The notes: generated by a model from the sequence alone, not told the origin. 37,830 nt of DNA from Alphaproteobacteria bacterium (GCA_002400495.2 NVQL02000025.1:1-37830); one strand, 5' to 3'; shown: positions 14,581 through 23,889, counted from the stretch's first letter. Numbers and translations are program-made.

Positions 14581-15342
14581 TTAAACTTTATTGATGCTGT
14601 TGCCGCCATCTACCATTGTGGTGGTGCCAGTGACGAAGCTTGCGGCATCGGAGGCTAGGAAAAGGGCTGCTTGGGCAATCTCTTCTGGTTGAGCGATGCG
14701 TTTTAGGGCGTGTAGATTGCGGACGAATTCGCGGGTTTGTTCATCATCGCCGAAGGCTTTGGCCATATCTGTATCGGTGCCGCCTGGGAGTAGGGCGTTG
14801 ACCCGGATGTTTTGGGCGCCATATTCTACTGCTAGAGATTTTACTAAGCCTACGATGCCTGCTTTGCTGGCTGAATAAGCGGCCATTTGGGGCATGCCGT
14901 TGCAATAGCCGACAAATGATGAGGTGAATATGAGGGAGCCGCCTGATTTGTTGATGGCGGGGATTTGGTATTTTGCGGCTAGGAATGCGCTGGTTAGGTT
15001 GGTTGTGATGGTGTTGTTCCAGCCTTCTAATGTTACATCTGGGGTTGGGCCGCCTGCGCCTATTGTGCCTGCATTGTTGAAGGCTATATCTAGGCCGCCG
15101 AAATGATCGATGGCTAGGTTGGTTAGGGCTTGGTGGTGGGTTTCATCTGCCACATCGCCTGCTAAGGCTATGGCTTCGCCGCCTGCTTGGGTGATTTCGG
15201 CCACTAGGCTATCTAGCAGGTTTTGGCGGCGGGCGGTGACGATTAGTTTGGCGCCATGTTGGGCGAAGAGTAGGGCGGTGGCGCGGCCGATGCCTGCGCT
15301 GGCGCCGGTTATTATTGCGACTTTGTTTTTTAGCATATTCAT
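14581..15342 (-). CDS. SDR-family oxidoreductase
   Basis: About 253 aa classical short-chain dehydrogenase. The cofactor loop is TGASAGIGR (about residues 13-21), NNAG stabilises the core sheet, the catalytic Ser is in SSFVGYC and the YSASK tetrad holds Tyr and Lys. The C-terminal TGTTTMVDGGNS is the standard tail. The TARR after the second strand suggests a preference for NADP(H). I used the ATG at 15342, seven bases after AAAGGA; a TTG at 15348 is less likely. The substrate is unknown. It stands alone between the Ada-like gene and the CDF gene. Confidence 0.85.
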   Translation of the reverse strand: MNMLKNKVAIITGASAGIGRATALLFAQHGAKLIVTARRQNLLDSLVAEITQAGGEAIALAGDVADETHHQALTNLAIDHFGGLDIAFNNAGTIGAGGPTPDVTLEGWNNTITTNLTSAFLAAKYQIPAINKSGGSLIFTSSFVGYCNGMPQMAAYSASKAGIVGLVKSLAVEYGAQNIRVNALLPGGTDTDMAKAFGDDEQTREFVRNLHALKRIAQPEEIAQAALFLASDAASFVTGTTTMVDGGNSINKV

Positions 15343-15427
15343 AATCAAATCCTTTTCATTTTGTTTGATGAAAGGAAGTTAGATTATAAAAATATGTGGT
15401 TCGACCCGAAATTGGTTGTTGAAATAT

Positions 15428-16099
15428 TTAGTGGGTATGACCAGTTTCGGGTTGTTTGTGATCGGTTGAGCAGGAGCTGTTTACGGGTTTGCCTGTGCGT
15501 AATTCTTGTAGGGCTTGGGTTATGATTTTGTAGGAGCTGGAGAGGAAGAGGCTGCTCATGAGGCCTGCGACGATGAGATCGGGTAGGGCGGATTGGGTGT
15601 AGTAGACTGCGCCTGCGGCTAGCATGACTAAGATGTTGCCGATGGCGTCGTTGCGGGAGCAGAGCCAGACGCTGCGGATATTGCTGTCGCCATCTTTGAA
15701 CCTATAGAGGATGAGGACGCTGAGCAGGTTTGCGGTTAGGGCCATGAGGCCGATGATGCCCATGGTGCTGTATTCGGGGACATCTAGGATGAATAGGTTG
15801 TAGATGGTGGCAGATAGGACAAACACGCCCATGAGGGTTAGGCTTAGGCCTTTGGCTAGGGCGGTTTTGGCGCGGATGGCGAGTGGCATGCCGATGACTA
15901 ATAGTGAGATGCCGTAGGTGGCGGCGTCGGCTAGGAAATCCATGGCATCGGCGAATAATGAGAGAGAGTTGGCGAGTTGGCCGCCTAGGATTTCGACTGT
16001 GAACATGCCTGCATTTAGGGCTATGACCATCCAGATGGCGCGTTTATAGGCGGGGGTTGCGCCATCGAAGGTTACGTCATGTCCACATTTTGCGCTCAT
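15428..16099 (-). CDS. Cation diffusion facilitator (CDF) family metal exporter
   Basis: 223 aa, five to six membrane segments. ADAMDFLADAATYG carries the aspartate pair of the TM2 metal site, and CSRNDAIGNILVML carries the matching Asn/Asp of TM5. The N-terminus has CGH and the C-terminus ends DHKQPETGHTH, a histidine-rich metal handle. The usual large cytosolic domain is missing, as in the short CDF subgroup. It exports a divalent cation such as Zn, Cd, Co or Pb in exchange for protons. Transcription starts from a MerR-type promoter and the regulator gene is divergent next to it. Confidence 0.83.
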   Translation of the reverse strand: MSAKCGHDVTFDGATPAYKRAIWMVIALNAGMFTVEILGGQLANSLSLFADAMDFLADAATYGISLLVIGMPLAIRAKTALAKGLSLTLMGVFVLSATIYNLFILDVPEYSTMGIIGLMALTANLLSVLILYRFKDGDSNIRSVWLCSRNDAIGNILVMLAAGAVYYTQSALPDLIVAGLMSSLFLSSSYKIITQALQELRTGKPVNSSCSTDHKQPETGHTH

Positions 16100-16140
16100 A
16101 TTTTTTTGCCGTTTGGTTGAGTGATTCTGTATTTGAGATC

Positions 16141-16171
16141 ACTATAAATGCTCTAGCGACTATAGCTTCAA
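16141..16171 (-). promoter_or_regulatory. MerR-type promoter with 19-bp spacer
   Basis: On the minus strand TTGAAG (16171-16166) and TATAGT (16146-16141) are separated by exactly 19 bp, the long spacer characteristic of MerR-activated promoters. Between them lies the near-palindrome GCTATAG-TCG-CTAGAGC (16166-16150), matching the style of ZntR/CadR/PbrR operators. Metal-bound MerR would untwist it to start CDF transcription. Confidence 0.85.
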
Positions 16172-16232
16172 GAGTTATTTTTAATTTTATTTTTGACTTG
16201 CAAATGGTTCGCAAATGGCCTTAATTTAATGC

Positions 16233-16676
16233 ATGATTATAGAAGAATATACGATTGGGCAGTTGGCCAAATTGGCGCATTGTAAAGTGCAGACCATTAG
16301 ATATTATGAGCAGAAGGGTTTGCTTGATGAGCCTGTGCGCACTCTTGGTGGGCAGCGGCGGTATTATGAGGCGGCGCTTGGGCGGTTGAAGTTTATTCGG
16401 CATGGGCGGGAGATGGGGTTTTCGTTGGATGACATTCGGGAATTGCTGCAACTATCGGCGCTTGAGGGGCATGATTGTAAGCAGGTTGATGCGATTGCCT
16501 CGGCGCATTTGGCGCGGGTGGAAAGTCGGTTGAAGCGGTTGCAAAGTTTAAAGGGTGAATTGACGCGGATGATTGATTCTTGCCAGCATGGTGAGGTGGG
16601 GGATTGCCGCATTATTGAGGTGTTGCAAGATCATAATCATTGCGGGCATGAGCATGGTGAGATTGAAAAAATCTAA
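16233..16676 (+). CDS. MerR-family metal-responsive regulator
   Basis: 147 aa. Winged-helix HTH at residues 5-75 (YTIGQLAKLAHCKVQTIRYYEQKGLL, then the RRY wing) is followed by a dimerisation helix. Metal-site cysteines are at GHDC (about residue 79) and in the C-terminal loop SCQHGEVGDC (about 117-126), the pattern of Zn/Cd/Pb sensors of the ZntR/CadR/PbrR group; the tail adds a His/Cys-rich HNHCGHEHGE. It is divergent from the CDF gene, whose promoter carries its likely operator. Two GCAAATGG repeats 11 bp apart lie just upstream (16200-16218). It ends 3 bp into the convergent amidotransferase gene. Confidence 0.9.
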   Translation: MIIEEYTIGQLAKLAHCKVQTIRYYEQKGLLDEPVRTLGGQRRYYEAALGRLKFIRHGREMGFSLDDIRELLQLSALEGHDCKQVDAIASAHLARVESRLKRLQSLKGELTRMIDSCQHGEVGDCRIIEVLQDHNHCGHEHGEIEKI

Positions 16677-17443
16677 ATTTTGAGTGGGGTGTTTTTGACA
16701 TTGCCGCCTTTGGTGGCGATGGTGATGCTGTTGTCGGGCACTTTGCTCCATGTGCCATCTTTGGCATATGGTTCGGAGGCGAAACAAATGCCGTTGGGGC
16801 ATTGGCGCTTGAACAGGCTGGGCGCGGGGCGGCCTTTGGATGCGTATTTAATCATGACCAAGCGATCGTCTTTGAACATAGCTGCGGTGAGCACCATTGG
16901 TTTTTTGATGTTTTTTTCTGCGGCCAAAGTCTCGATGAATTTTATGTAATTTTGCGTCGCGGCAATTGGATCGGTATCGAATCCATAATCTAGCAGGCCG
17001 AGGAAAATCATTTCGCTGTCGGTTTGACCTTTTTTGACGCTAAACATGTTGTCTGACAAAGTGTTTTCGATTTTGCGTTGGATTTGTTGATACTGGTTAA
17101 TTTGGCCATTATGGGCGAATACCCAGCCATCTTGTTTGAACGGGTGGCAATTTAGGCGCGAAACGGGGGCAGAGGTTGAGGCTCTGACATGGGCGATGAA
17201 AGTGGGTGATTTGGTATGATATGCGATGTCGTGCAGATTATCGCAGCCCCACGCGGGCATGGTGTCTTTGAAAACCACGGGGTCGGCTTTTTCACTTTGC
17301 CATGCGAGGCCATAGCCATCGGCATTGACTGACATTTTGCCTTTGGTGGCGTGGTGGCTTTGCTCGATGAGTGAATGTTCAGGCTCGAATATATGATCTG
17401 AAATATAATTGGTTTCGCCTTGATAGGCTAGTAGACGGCACAT
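16673..17443 (-). CDS. Class II glutamine amidotransferase
   Basis: 256 aa. The protein starts MCRLLAY, so Cys2 becomes the N-terminal nucleophile once Met is removed. Downstream markers are NADGYGLAW, HVRAST and FAHNGQI, which build the glutaminase site of the Ntn-hydrolase fold. Length and motifs match the stand-alone YafJ/EgtC-like group. It hydrolyses glutamine or a gamma-glutamyl compound, and the physiological substrate is uncertain; no ergothioneine gene cluster is present. Its 3' end overlaps the stop of merR by 3 bp. Confidence 0.85.
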   Translation of the reverse strand: MCRLLAYQGETNYISDHIFEPEHSLIEQSHHATKGKMSVNADGYGLAWQSEKADPVVFKDTMPAWGCDNLHDIAYHTKSPTFIAHVRASTSAPVSRLNCHPFKQDGWVFAHNGQINQYQQIQRKIENTLSDNMFSVKKGQTDSEMIFLGLLDYGFDTDPIAATQNYIKFIETLAAEKNIKKPMVLTAAMFKDDRLVMIKYASKGRPAPSLFKRQCPNGICFASEPYAKDGTWSKVPDNSITIATKGGNVKNTPLKI

Positions 17444-17621
17444 TTATGCTTTTACCTTTTTATGCTTCTGCCCTTGTATTTTGGTACATATGCCACAATT
17501 TGGTCATAATCAATTCATGATTTGACCCTAATTTCGGCAAATAGCTGCCTCATTCATATAGCATATTCCAAATCATGGAAATGAATATTTATTTCAGAAA
17601 CATGAAACAATGGAAAAACTA

Positions 17622-17906
17622 ATGACACAACGTAAAGAACAACCTATCAGTCCACTATTACAAACTAGCTATGCCAGTGTGTTTATCGTCGGGGCTTTTA
17701 TAGTGGGGGTGGTAGCCGTATGTGCCATTTTGTTTGGAGCTGGTGACTGGCAATTGAGCCATGATAATCCTAGTGACATCATGCCGATGTTAATGGCAGT
17801 CACTGGCTTTTTTGCTGTTGGTTATGGTGTGATGAGTGTGGTGATGAGCCGATTTTTTCGATCGATTGCTTATAGACGCCCCAATTACAGCCATTTAGAA
17901 TATTAA
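17622..17906 (+). CDS. Small membrane protein of unknown function
   Basis: 94 aa (98 if started at an ATG at 17610). There are two predicted membrane segments, at about residues 16-40 and 55-78, joined by a short polar loop containing GDWQLSHDNPSD. The C-terminus is basic and aromatic. No family recognised. It is followed by a good terminator and stands alone. The start is uncertain because neither ATG has a strong ribosome binding site. Confidence 0.55.
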   Translation: MTQRKEQPISPLLQTSYASVFIVGAFIVGVVAVCAILFGAGDWQLSHDNPSDIMPMLMAVTGFFAVGYGVMSVVMSRFFRSIAYRRPNYSHLEY

Positions 17907-17942
17907 TTTTTCCGCTCTCTCATAATTATCTCAGCGAATGTG

Positions 17943-17974
17943 CCATCCCGAATTGATAAGCGGGGTGGTTTTTT
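17943..17974 (+). terminator. Rho-independent terminator
   Basis: Stem CCATCCCG (17943-17950) pairs with CGGGGTGG (17961-17968) with one G-U, over a 10-base loop, followed directly by six T. It ends the small membrane protein transcript. Confidence 0.85.
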
Positions 17975-18017
17975 CGCATTTATCAATATCCGTTAGCTGG
18001 GTATCAATTTAATTTAT

Positions 18018-18047
18018 TTGACATTGGCTTGGCGGCCTGCGTTTACT
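18018..18047 (+). promoter_or_regulatory. Candidate lysE promoter
   Basis: TTGACA at 18018-18023 is a perfect -35 box. The -10 region about 17-18 bp on (near 18041-18047, TTTACT) is poor. It lies about 25-50 bp before the LysE start. Confidence 0.35.
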
Positions 18048-18069
18048 TATTTGAAATTGGGAGATTTTT

Positions 18070-18684
18070 ATGGAATTAACGACATATTTAACCTTTGCAT
18101 TGGCTTGCGCCATATTGATTATTATACCTGGGCCGACAGTGGCGGTGGTGATTGCAAACTCGCTTAAGCATGGGGTGCGCATTGGTATGGTGACAGTGGC
18201 GGGGAGCATGTTGGCGATGGGAATTTTGCTGACGTTGGTGACTATTGGGCTGAGTGCTGTATTGGAGAATCTTGGCCATACATTGACTTATATTAAGTGG
18301 GCGGGTGTGGCTTATCTTATATATATTGGCTATAAAACGTGGACGGCGCCTAGCTCTGATTTGAGTGGTATGAAGGCCGAAGCGCCAAACCCGCGCAAGA
18401 TATTTATACGGGGGTTTATTGTCACGATTAGTAACCCGAAGGCTTTGGTGTTTTTTGGGGCGTTTTTTCCGCAGTTTTTAAACCCTGAGGGCGATATAAC
18501 TGCGCAATTGGCTCTTATGTCGGTTACATTTTTTGTGATTGCGTTGGTGCTTGATAGTACGTGGACGGTGATGGTCAATATTGCTAAAAACCTATTGTTG
18601 AAATCTGAAAAGATTGTTAACCGTGTGTCGGGCGGGTTTTTAATGTTGGGCGGTGGATTGTTGGCCTTGATTAAAGAAAAATAG
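18070..18684 (+). CDS. LysE/RhtB-family amino-acid exporter
   Basis: 204 aa, the usual family length, with about six membrane segments. The first segment ends in the diagnostic IIPGPTVAVVIANSLKHG block. The protein continues with the typical VAYLIYIGYKTW and SNPKALVFFGAFFPQF motifs. It exports a neutral or basic amino acid or a related amine, and the substrate cannot be read from sequence. GGGAG precedes the start. A separate truncated family member sits at 12878-13033. Confidence 0.9.
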   Translation: MELTTYLTFALACAILIIIPGPTVAVVIANSLKHGVRIGMVTVAGSMLAMGILLTLVTIGLSAVLENLGHTLTYIKWAGVAYLIYIGYKTWTAPSSDLSGMKAEAPNPRKIFIRGFIVTISNPKALVFFGAFFPQFLNPEGDITAQLALMSVTFFVIALVLDSTWTVMVNIAKNLLLKSEKIVNRVSGGFLMLGGGLLALIKEK

Positions 18685-18741
18685 CTTGAAAATATAACGG
18701 CTTGGGTTAGATTAGAATTAGTTTATTTCGATGAGGCTGAT

Positions 18742-19407
18742 ATGCGCAAAGTCAAATTTTCCAATCTATTAGACGGCTATGCGAATTTTCGTCAGAAAAT
18801 TTACCCTAAGCATGAGAAATTGTTTAAAGAGCTGGTCGATAAAGGCCAAAGCCCTGAAATTATGATGATTTCTTGCTGTGACAGCCGGGTGAATAGCACC
18901 CAGATATTTTCGGCCAAAGCGGGTGATATGTTTACCTTGCGCAATGTTGGTAATTTGGTGCCGCCTTATGAGTTGGATGGTGGTTATCATGGCACCAGTG
19001 CGGCGATTGAATATGCGGTGACTGAGCTTAAAGTGAAGCTGATTATTGTGATGGGGCATAGTTATTGTGGCGGCATTAAAGCCGCTTATGAAAATAATGA
19101 TGCTTTTGCGGAGCTTGATGCTGAAACGGGCAAAGGTTTTACCCGCCAATGGATGAGCATGATTAAGGAAATTAGTGATGACATTCATGAATGCCATCAT
19201 GACCTATCTGAACGTGACCAGCTAAAACGGCTTGAGCAGCAGAATGTTTTGCTGAGCTTGAAGAATTTACGCAGCTTTAAATTTGTGCAAGATGCGTTGG
19301 ATAGTGGTGAGCTGGAAATGGTTGGCTCGTGGTTTGATTTGGACAGGGGAATAATTTTGATCGGGAATGAAGAAACTGGTGAGTTCCACAGAATCAAATC
19401 TACATAA
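18742..19407 (+). CDS. Beta-class carbonic anhydrase
   Basis: 221 aa. Zinc ligands and the catalytic dyad are in SCCDSRV (C45, D47, R49) and GHSYCGG (H106, C109), the full beta-class signature. It interconverts CO2 and bicarbonate in the cytoplasm, supplying carboxylases and pH balance. GAGG precedes the start. The stop overlaps the ATG of the next gene (TAATG), so the EamA transporter is translationally coupled. The reason for this pairing is not obvious. Confidence 0.94.
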   Translation: MRKVKFSNLLDGYANFRQKIYPKHEKLFKELVDKGQSPEIMMISCCDSRVNSTQIFSAKAGDMFTLRNVGNLVPPYELDGGYHGTSAAIEYAVTELKVKLIIVMGHSYCGGIKAAYENNDAFAELDAETGKGFTRQWMSMIKEISDDIHECHHDLSERDQLKRLEQQNVLLSLKNLRSFKFVQDALDSGELEMVGSWFDLDRGIILIGNEETGEFHRIKST

Positions 19408-20297
19408 TGTTTAAGAAATTTGACCTAAAATCTAGCTTGATGATACTGATATTTTGTATCACTTGGGCATCGGCTTTTGCCGCGGCGAAATATGGCTTGC
19501 AATTTTGGCCGCCATTTTGGTTTTTGGCCACGCGGTTTTTACTGACCTCATTATTCTTTTTGGTGCTTTGTATTGTGTTTGGGCGATTGGTAAAAATTAG
19601 CGCCAAGCAATTGGGGCGTCTGGTGATTTTGGGGCTGCTTAACAATGCTGGGTATTTGGGGTTTTGTTGGTATTCGCTTAGCTTGCCTGCTACGCCATCT
19701 GGTTTGGTGGCGACGATTATTAGCGCCAACCCTGTGTTGGTGACATTGGCACAATTTATTTTTGTATCGGCGGCGTTTAGCTATAAAAAGCTGTTTGGCG
19801 TGTTGCTGGGGTTTGTGGGTGTTGCTTATATTTTGCAAAGCCGTGTGAGTGTCGATGGTGTGCCGCTTTATGTAATTGGTTTGTTGTGTTTTGCGTTGGT
19901 GAGCTTTAGTGCGGCGACATTTTTGTTCACTCGGTTGAATGGCAAGGTGGATTTTTGGTTTAGCTTATTTGTGCAGAATATGGCGGGGGCGGTGGCGCTT
20001 TATATTCCTGCGTTTATATTTGAAACCACGCCAACCGTTTGGTTTGAACCGCAATTTGTGATGAGTATGTTTTATCTGGTGGTGATTATCGGCCTGAGTT
20101 TTGTGATTTGGTTTAACCTGATTGAGCAAAAGGGCACGGCTGAAGCTTCGAGCCTGCATTTTATCATGCCGCCGCTTGGTTTGTTTTATGGCTGGTTGGT
20201 ATTTGATGAGTCTATTCCCACTGGGGATTATATTGGTTTGATACCGATAGTGCTGGGGATATTCTTGGTGACTCATGTTCGGAAAAAAGCCAACTGA
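19407..20297 (+). CDS. EamA-family (DMT) transporter
   Basis: 296 aa with about ten membrane segments arranged as two EamA repeats (ITWASAFAAAKYGL in the first, LSFVIWFNLIEQKGTAEASSLHFIMP in the second), the hallmark of the drug/metabolite transporter superfamily. Such proteins export or import small metabolites, and the substrate is unknown. It starts on the last base of the carbonic anhydrase stop and ends about 60 bp before ettA, so it may be in one transcript with both. Confidence 0.88.
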   Translation: MFKKFDLKSSLMILIFCITWASAFAAAKYGLQFWPPFWFLATRFLLTSLFFLVLCIVFGRLVKISAKQLGRLVILGLLNNAGYLGFCWYSLSLPATPSGLVATIISANPVLVTLAQFIFVSAAFSYKKLFGVLLGFVGVAYILQSRVSVDGVPLYVIGLLCFALVSFSAATFLFTRLNGKVDFWFSLFVQNMAGAVALYIPAFIFETTPTVWFEPQFVMSMFYLVVIIGLSFVIWFNLIEQKGTAEASSLHFIMPPLGLFYGWLVFDESIPTGDYIGLIPIVLGIFLVTHVRKKAN

Positions 20298-20358
20298 CGC
20301 TTGCAGTCATTTGATGAATACATTACAAATGCTTAACTTATTTACAAACGAGGTGCGC

Positions 20359-22026
20359 ATGGCCGCTTATCAATATATTTATACAATGGACAGACTTTCG
20401 AAAACTTTCCCCGGTGGCAAGCAATTGTTTAAGGACATTCGGTTGTCGTTTTTGCCCGGTGCGCATATTGGTGTTGTGGGTGAGAATGGCAGCGGTAAAT
20501 CTACCTTGTTGAAGATTATGGCTGGGTTGGACACTGAAATTGCTGGTGATGCGTATGCAGCCGAAGGCGTGAAAGTTGGTTATTTAGCACAAGAGCCGCA
20601 GCTTGATGAAAGCCAAACGGTGCTTGAAAATGTGATGCAAGGCGTGGCTGAAACCAAAAAATTGCTTGATGATTTTAATGCGGTGGCGGCCAAGGTGGCT
20701 GATGATTATACCGAAGAATTAATGGAAGAAATGAGCGTGCTGCAAGAGAAGATTGATGCGGTGGACGCGTGGAGCCTTGACCACCAAGTGGAAGTGGCGA
20801 TGGAAGCTTTGCGTTGCCCGCCTTCGGACGCGACTGTGGGCACATTATCGGGCGGTGAAAAACGCCGTGTGGCGATTTGTGCTTTATTGTTGGCCAAGCC
20901 TGACCTGTTGTTGTTGGATGAACCGACCAACCATTTGGATGCGGAAACCATTAGCTGGTTGCAGAATTATTTGGTCAATTATACGGGTACGATTGTTTGC
21001 GTGACGCATGATCGGTATTTCTTGGATAACATTACGGCGTGGATTTTGGAGCTGGATCGCGGTGAAGGCATTCCTTACGAAGGCAATTATACCAATTGGT
21101 TGGAAGAAAAAGCCAAGCGGTTGGCGCAAGAGAAACGGGTTGATGAAAACCGCAAGAAAACCATTGAGCGTGAGCTTGATTGGGTGCGTTCTAGCCCCAA
21201 AGCCCGCCAAGCGAAATCTAAAGCGCGGATATCGGCGTTTGATAATTTGGTGGCGCAAGAAGATAGTGAAGCATTGCGCACGGCACAGATTGTCATTCCT
21301 GCATCTGAGCGTTTGGGTGGTGTGGTGATTGAAGCTGAAGGTTTGAGCAAGGCGTTTGGTGAGAAATTGTTGATTGAAGGTTTGGACTTTAGACTGCCAC
21401 CGGGCGGAATTGTCGGGATTATTGGTGCTAACGGCGCGGGTAAATCGACCTTATTTAAAATGATTATGGAACAAGAACAACCAGATGAGGGTAGCATTCG
21501 GATTGGTGAAACTGTGCAGCTTGGTTATATTGACCAAAACCGCGATTCGCTTGATGGTGACAAAACGGTTTGGGAAGAAATTTCTGAAGGCAATGACATT
21601 ATTCAATTGGGTAAGATAGAGCGTTCGAGCCGTGCTTATTGCTCTGCATTTAACTTTAAAAGTAGTGACCAGCAGAAGAAAGTTGGCATATTATCGGGCG
21701 GTGAACGGAACCGTGTGCATTTGGCGAAAATGCTGAAAACAGGTGCCAATGTATTGCTGCTTGACGAACCGACCAATGATTTGGATGTTGAAACTTTGCG
21801 GGCGCTCGAAGATGCCTTGATGAATTTTGCGGGCTGTGCGGTGGTTATCACCCATGATAGATGGTTTTTAGACCGTGTTGCCACGCATATTTTGGCATTT
21901 GAAGGTAACAGCCATGTTGAGTGGTTTGAAGGTAACTTTAGTGATTATGAAGCTGATAAGAAGCGCCGTCTGGGTGCTGCAGCCGAAAGACCTACGCGGC
22001 TTAAATTTAAGCGTTTCCATGTTTAG
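20359..22026 (+). CDS. ettA: Energy-dependent translational throttle protein EttA (ABC-F)
   Basis: 555 aa from the ATG at 20359 (AGG just upstream), the same length as E. coli EttA; the longer frame would overlap the EamA gene. There are two ABC cassettes: Walker A GENGSGKST and GANGAGKST, signatures LSGGEKRRVA and LSGGERNRVH, and Walker B LLLDEPTNHLD and LLLDEPTNDLD. There are no membrane segments. Between them is the linker that reaches the P-site tRNA, and an arm insertion follows the first Walker A. It binds the ribosomal E site and gates entry into elongation according to ATP/ADP ratio. Confidence 0.93.
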   Translation: MAAYQYIYTMDRLSKTFPGGKQLFKDIRLSFLPGAHIGVVGENGSGKSTLLKIMAGLDTEIAGDAYAAEGVKVGYLAQEPQLDESQTVLENVMQGVAETKKLLDDFNAVAAKVADDYTEELMEEMSVLQEKIDAVDAWSLDHQVEVAMEALRCPPSDATVGTLSGGEKRRVAICALLLAKPDLLLLDEPTNHLDAETISWLQNYLVNYTGTIVCVTHDRYFLDNITAWILELDRGEGIPYEGNYTNWLEEKAKRLAQEKRVDENRKKTIERELDWVRSSPKARQAKSKARISAFDNLVAQEDSEALRTAQIVIPASERLGGVVIEAEGLSKAFGEKLLIEGLDFRLPPGGIVGIIGANGAGKSTLFKMIMEQEQPDEGSIRIGETVQLGYIDQNRDSLDGDKTVWEEISEGNDIIQLGKIERSSRAYCSAFNFKSSDQQKKVGILSGGERNRVHLAKMLKTGANVLLLDEPTNDLDVETLRALEDALMNFAGCAVVITHDRWFLDRVATHILAFEGNSHVEWFEGNFSDYEADKKRRLGAAAERPTRLKFKRFHV

Positions 22027-22167
22027 ATAGGGTTTTTCAGGGGCGTTATTTTTAAGTGTATGGTTGCATCGCCACAATTGGAACAATTAGTCTATGTATC
22101 GTGATCGGAATATTGCATTGTTTAAATATGGAATGTATATGAATTGATATATTTCAACGGAGAAATT

Positions 22168-23862
22168 ATGAAAAGTCATTTACTAAAGACATTATTTGTT
22201 GCGCTTGGTGCTTCTGTAGTCATTAGCTCTGCATCATTGGCAGTTGATGTGCCGAATTTTGCGGCTCTGGATTATGTACCTGCCAATACGGCGTTTTTTA
22301 GTGGCAGCTTAGAGCCGTTTCCGATGCAGAAATATTTGGAAGCCAATAAGGGTTTATTCGCCGCGGGCAACCCGCAAGGTATGGATGAGTTGTTTAGCGC
22401 TGGTAAGCCAACGGATAAATTTCTTAACGCTTTGATAAAAGGCTATTTTGCCAATGTTGCTGAGCCTGAGCAGTTTATGAAGGCTTACGGCCTTGGTGAT
22501 GAAACACGTATGTTAATGTATATGGTGGATTTTCACCCCGTGCTTAAGCTTGAAGTGGAAGATGGTGATGCGTTTATCGCGACCATAATGGCGGCTGAAA
22601 AAGATTCTGGGTTGGTGGGTGTTGAGCATGAAATGGGCGGTGTTAAATATCGGTCTTATTTGCTGCGTGAAAACACAAATAATTTGTTTGAACTGGTTGT
22701 GGCTTCGCATGATGGGTGGGTGACTATAACTGTGGCTAACCGCAATGGTAAGAATGAGCATTTGAAAGTTGCATTGAGCAGTGCGAAACCTGCCAAGTCG
22801 CTTAATCAGACCTCAATTTTGCAAGATATAACTGATAAATATGGTTTTGATGGCGCGCAATTGGGGTATGTCGACCACCGCATTTTGGTTGATAAATTTA
22901 CCTCGACTGAGCCGATTGCTTTTGTGACTGAAAATGATTGGAAAGAACTGGCGGAAATTCAAACGCCAGCTTGCCGTGCTGAATTTGCTGACATTGCCAA
23001 AGCTTGGCCGCGCACGGTTATGGGAACATCGAAATTTTTAATTACTGATACTGAATATAGTGCAGATTCATTGACCATTATTGAGAGCACTAATAAGGCT
23101 ACAAATGATGCTTTGATAGATTTGCGCGGATTTATTCCTGCTCATATAGGCGGGGCTGCTGACCAAGTGATTAGCTTGGCATTTGGTTTAAACGCCAATA
23201 AAATGACCGGTGCATTGACTGCATTGTGGAGCGCTGCAACCAGTGTTAAATATGAATGTGCGCCCTTGGCTGAGATGCAACAAGATTTGATGGTCGCTAA
23301 CCCTGCATCTTTGGGTTTGTTTGCGGGTATGGCACAAGGTGTTATGGGTTTATCGGCAACTGTATATGAAGCTGATATTACTATGCCTTCTATGGAGACG
23401 CCGCAAATTAACGCATTGGATGTTTTGATTAGCCTTGCGTCTGAAAACCCCGTTTCACAATTGCAAACGGGTAGCATGATGTTGCCTATATTGCGTGGGG
23501 TGAATATACCAGCTGATGGAACACCAGTTGTGTTAAATGATGTATTGCCGCAAGTGAATATGCTTGGTGGGCAAACGCTTGCGGCCATTTCTGGCAAGCA
23601 TTTAAATGTTTATAAAGGCGGTGAGGCTGCTAAAGGTTCGGCTGCGCTAAAAGATGAAGCGATTGATGCTAACGGGTTTTTTGAAATTTATATGCATTTT
23701 GGCAAATTGTTTAGGGTTTTATCGAAAGCTATGGAAGGTAATGATGACCCTGCTATTGAGCAATTTAAAGCTCTATCTGATAGTAAGATGAAATTGCGTA
23801 TGGCTATGGATTTTACTGAAAATGGTGTTGAAATTGCTGCTGATATGGATGTTAAATATTAA
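22168..23862 (+). CDS. Large exported protein of unknown function
   Basis: About 564 aa from the ATG at 22168, which has GGAG upstream; the ATG at 22144 is not needed. Residues 1-25 are a signal peptide ending in a small-residue cleavage region (SASLA). The mature protein begins with a LDYVPANTAFFSGSLEPFP segment typical of some periplasmic unknown proteins, and it is acidic and methionine-rich with two cysteines (about residues 270 and 370). No enzyme motif is recognised. It is a single-gene unit ending at a bidirectional hairpin. Confidence 0.7.
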   Translation: MKSHLLKTLFVALGASVVISSASLAVDVPNFAALDYVPANTAFFSGSLEPFPMQKYLEANKGLFAAGNPQGMDELFSAGKPTDKFLNALIKGYFANVAEPEQFMKAYGLGDETRMLMYMVDFHPVLKLEVEDGDAFIATIMAAEKDSGLVGVEHEMGGVKYRSYLLRENTNNLFELVVASHDGWVTITVANRNGKNEHLKVALSSAKPAKSLNQTSILQDITDKYGFDGAQLGYVDHRILVDKFTSTEPIAFVTENDWKELAEIQTPACRAEFADIAKAWPRTVMGTSKFLITDTEYSADSLTIIESTNKATNDALIDLRGFIPAHIGGAADQVISLAFGLNANKMTGALTALWSAATSVKYECAPLAEMQQDLMVANPASLGLFAGMAQGVMGLSATVYEADITMPSMETPQINALDVLISLASENPVSQLQTGSMMLPILRGVNIPADGTPVVLNDVLPQVNMLGGQTLAAISGKHLNVYKGGEAAKGSAALKDEAIDANGFFEIYMHFGKLFRVLSKAMEGNDDPAIEQFKALSDSKMKLRMAMDFTENGVEIAADMDVKY

Positions 23863-23889
23863 TCTAACTTAGAAATTTAAGAATGAATG

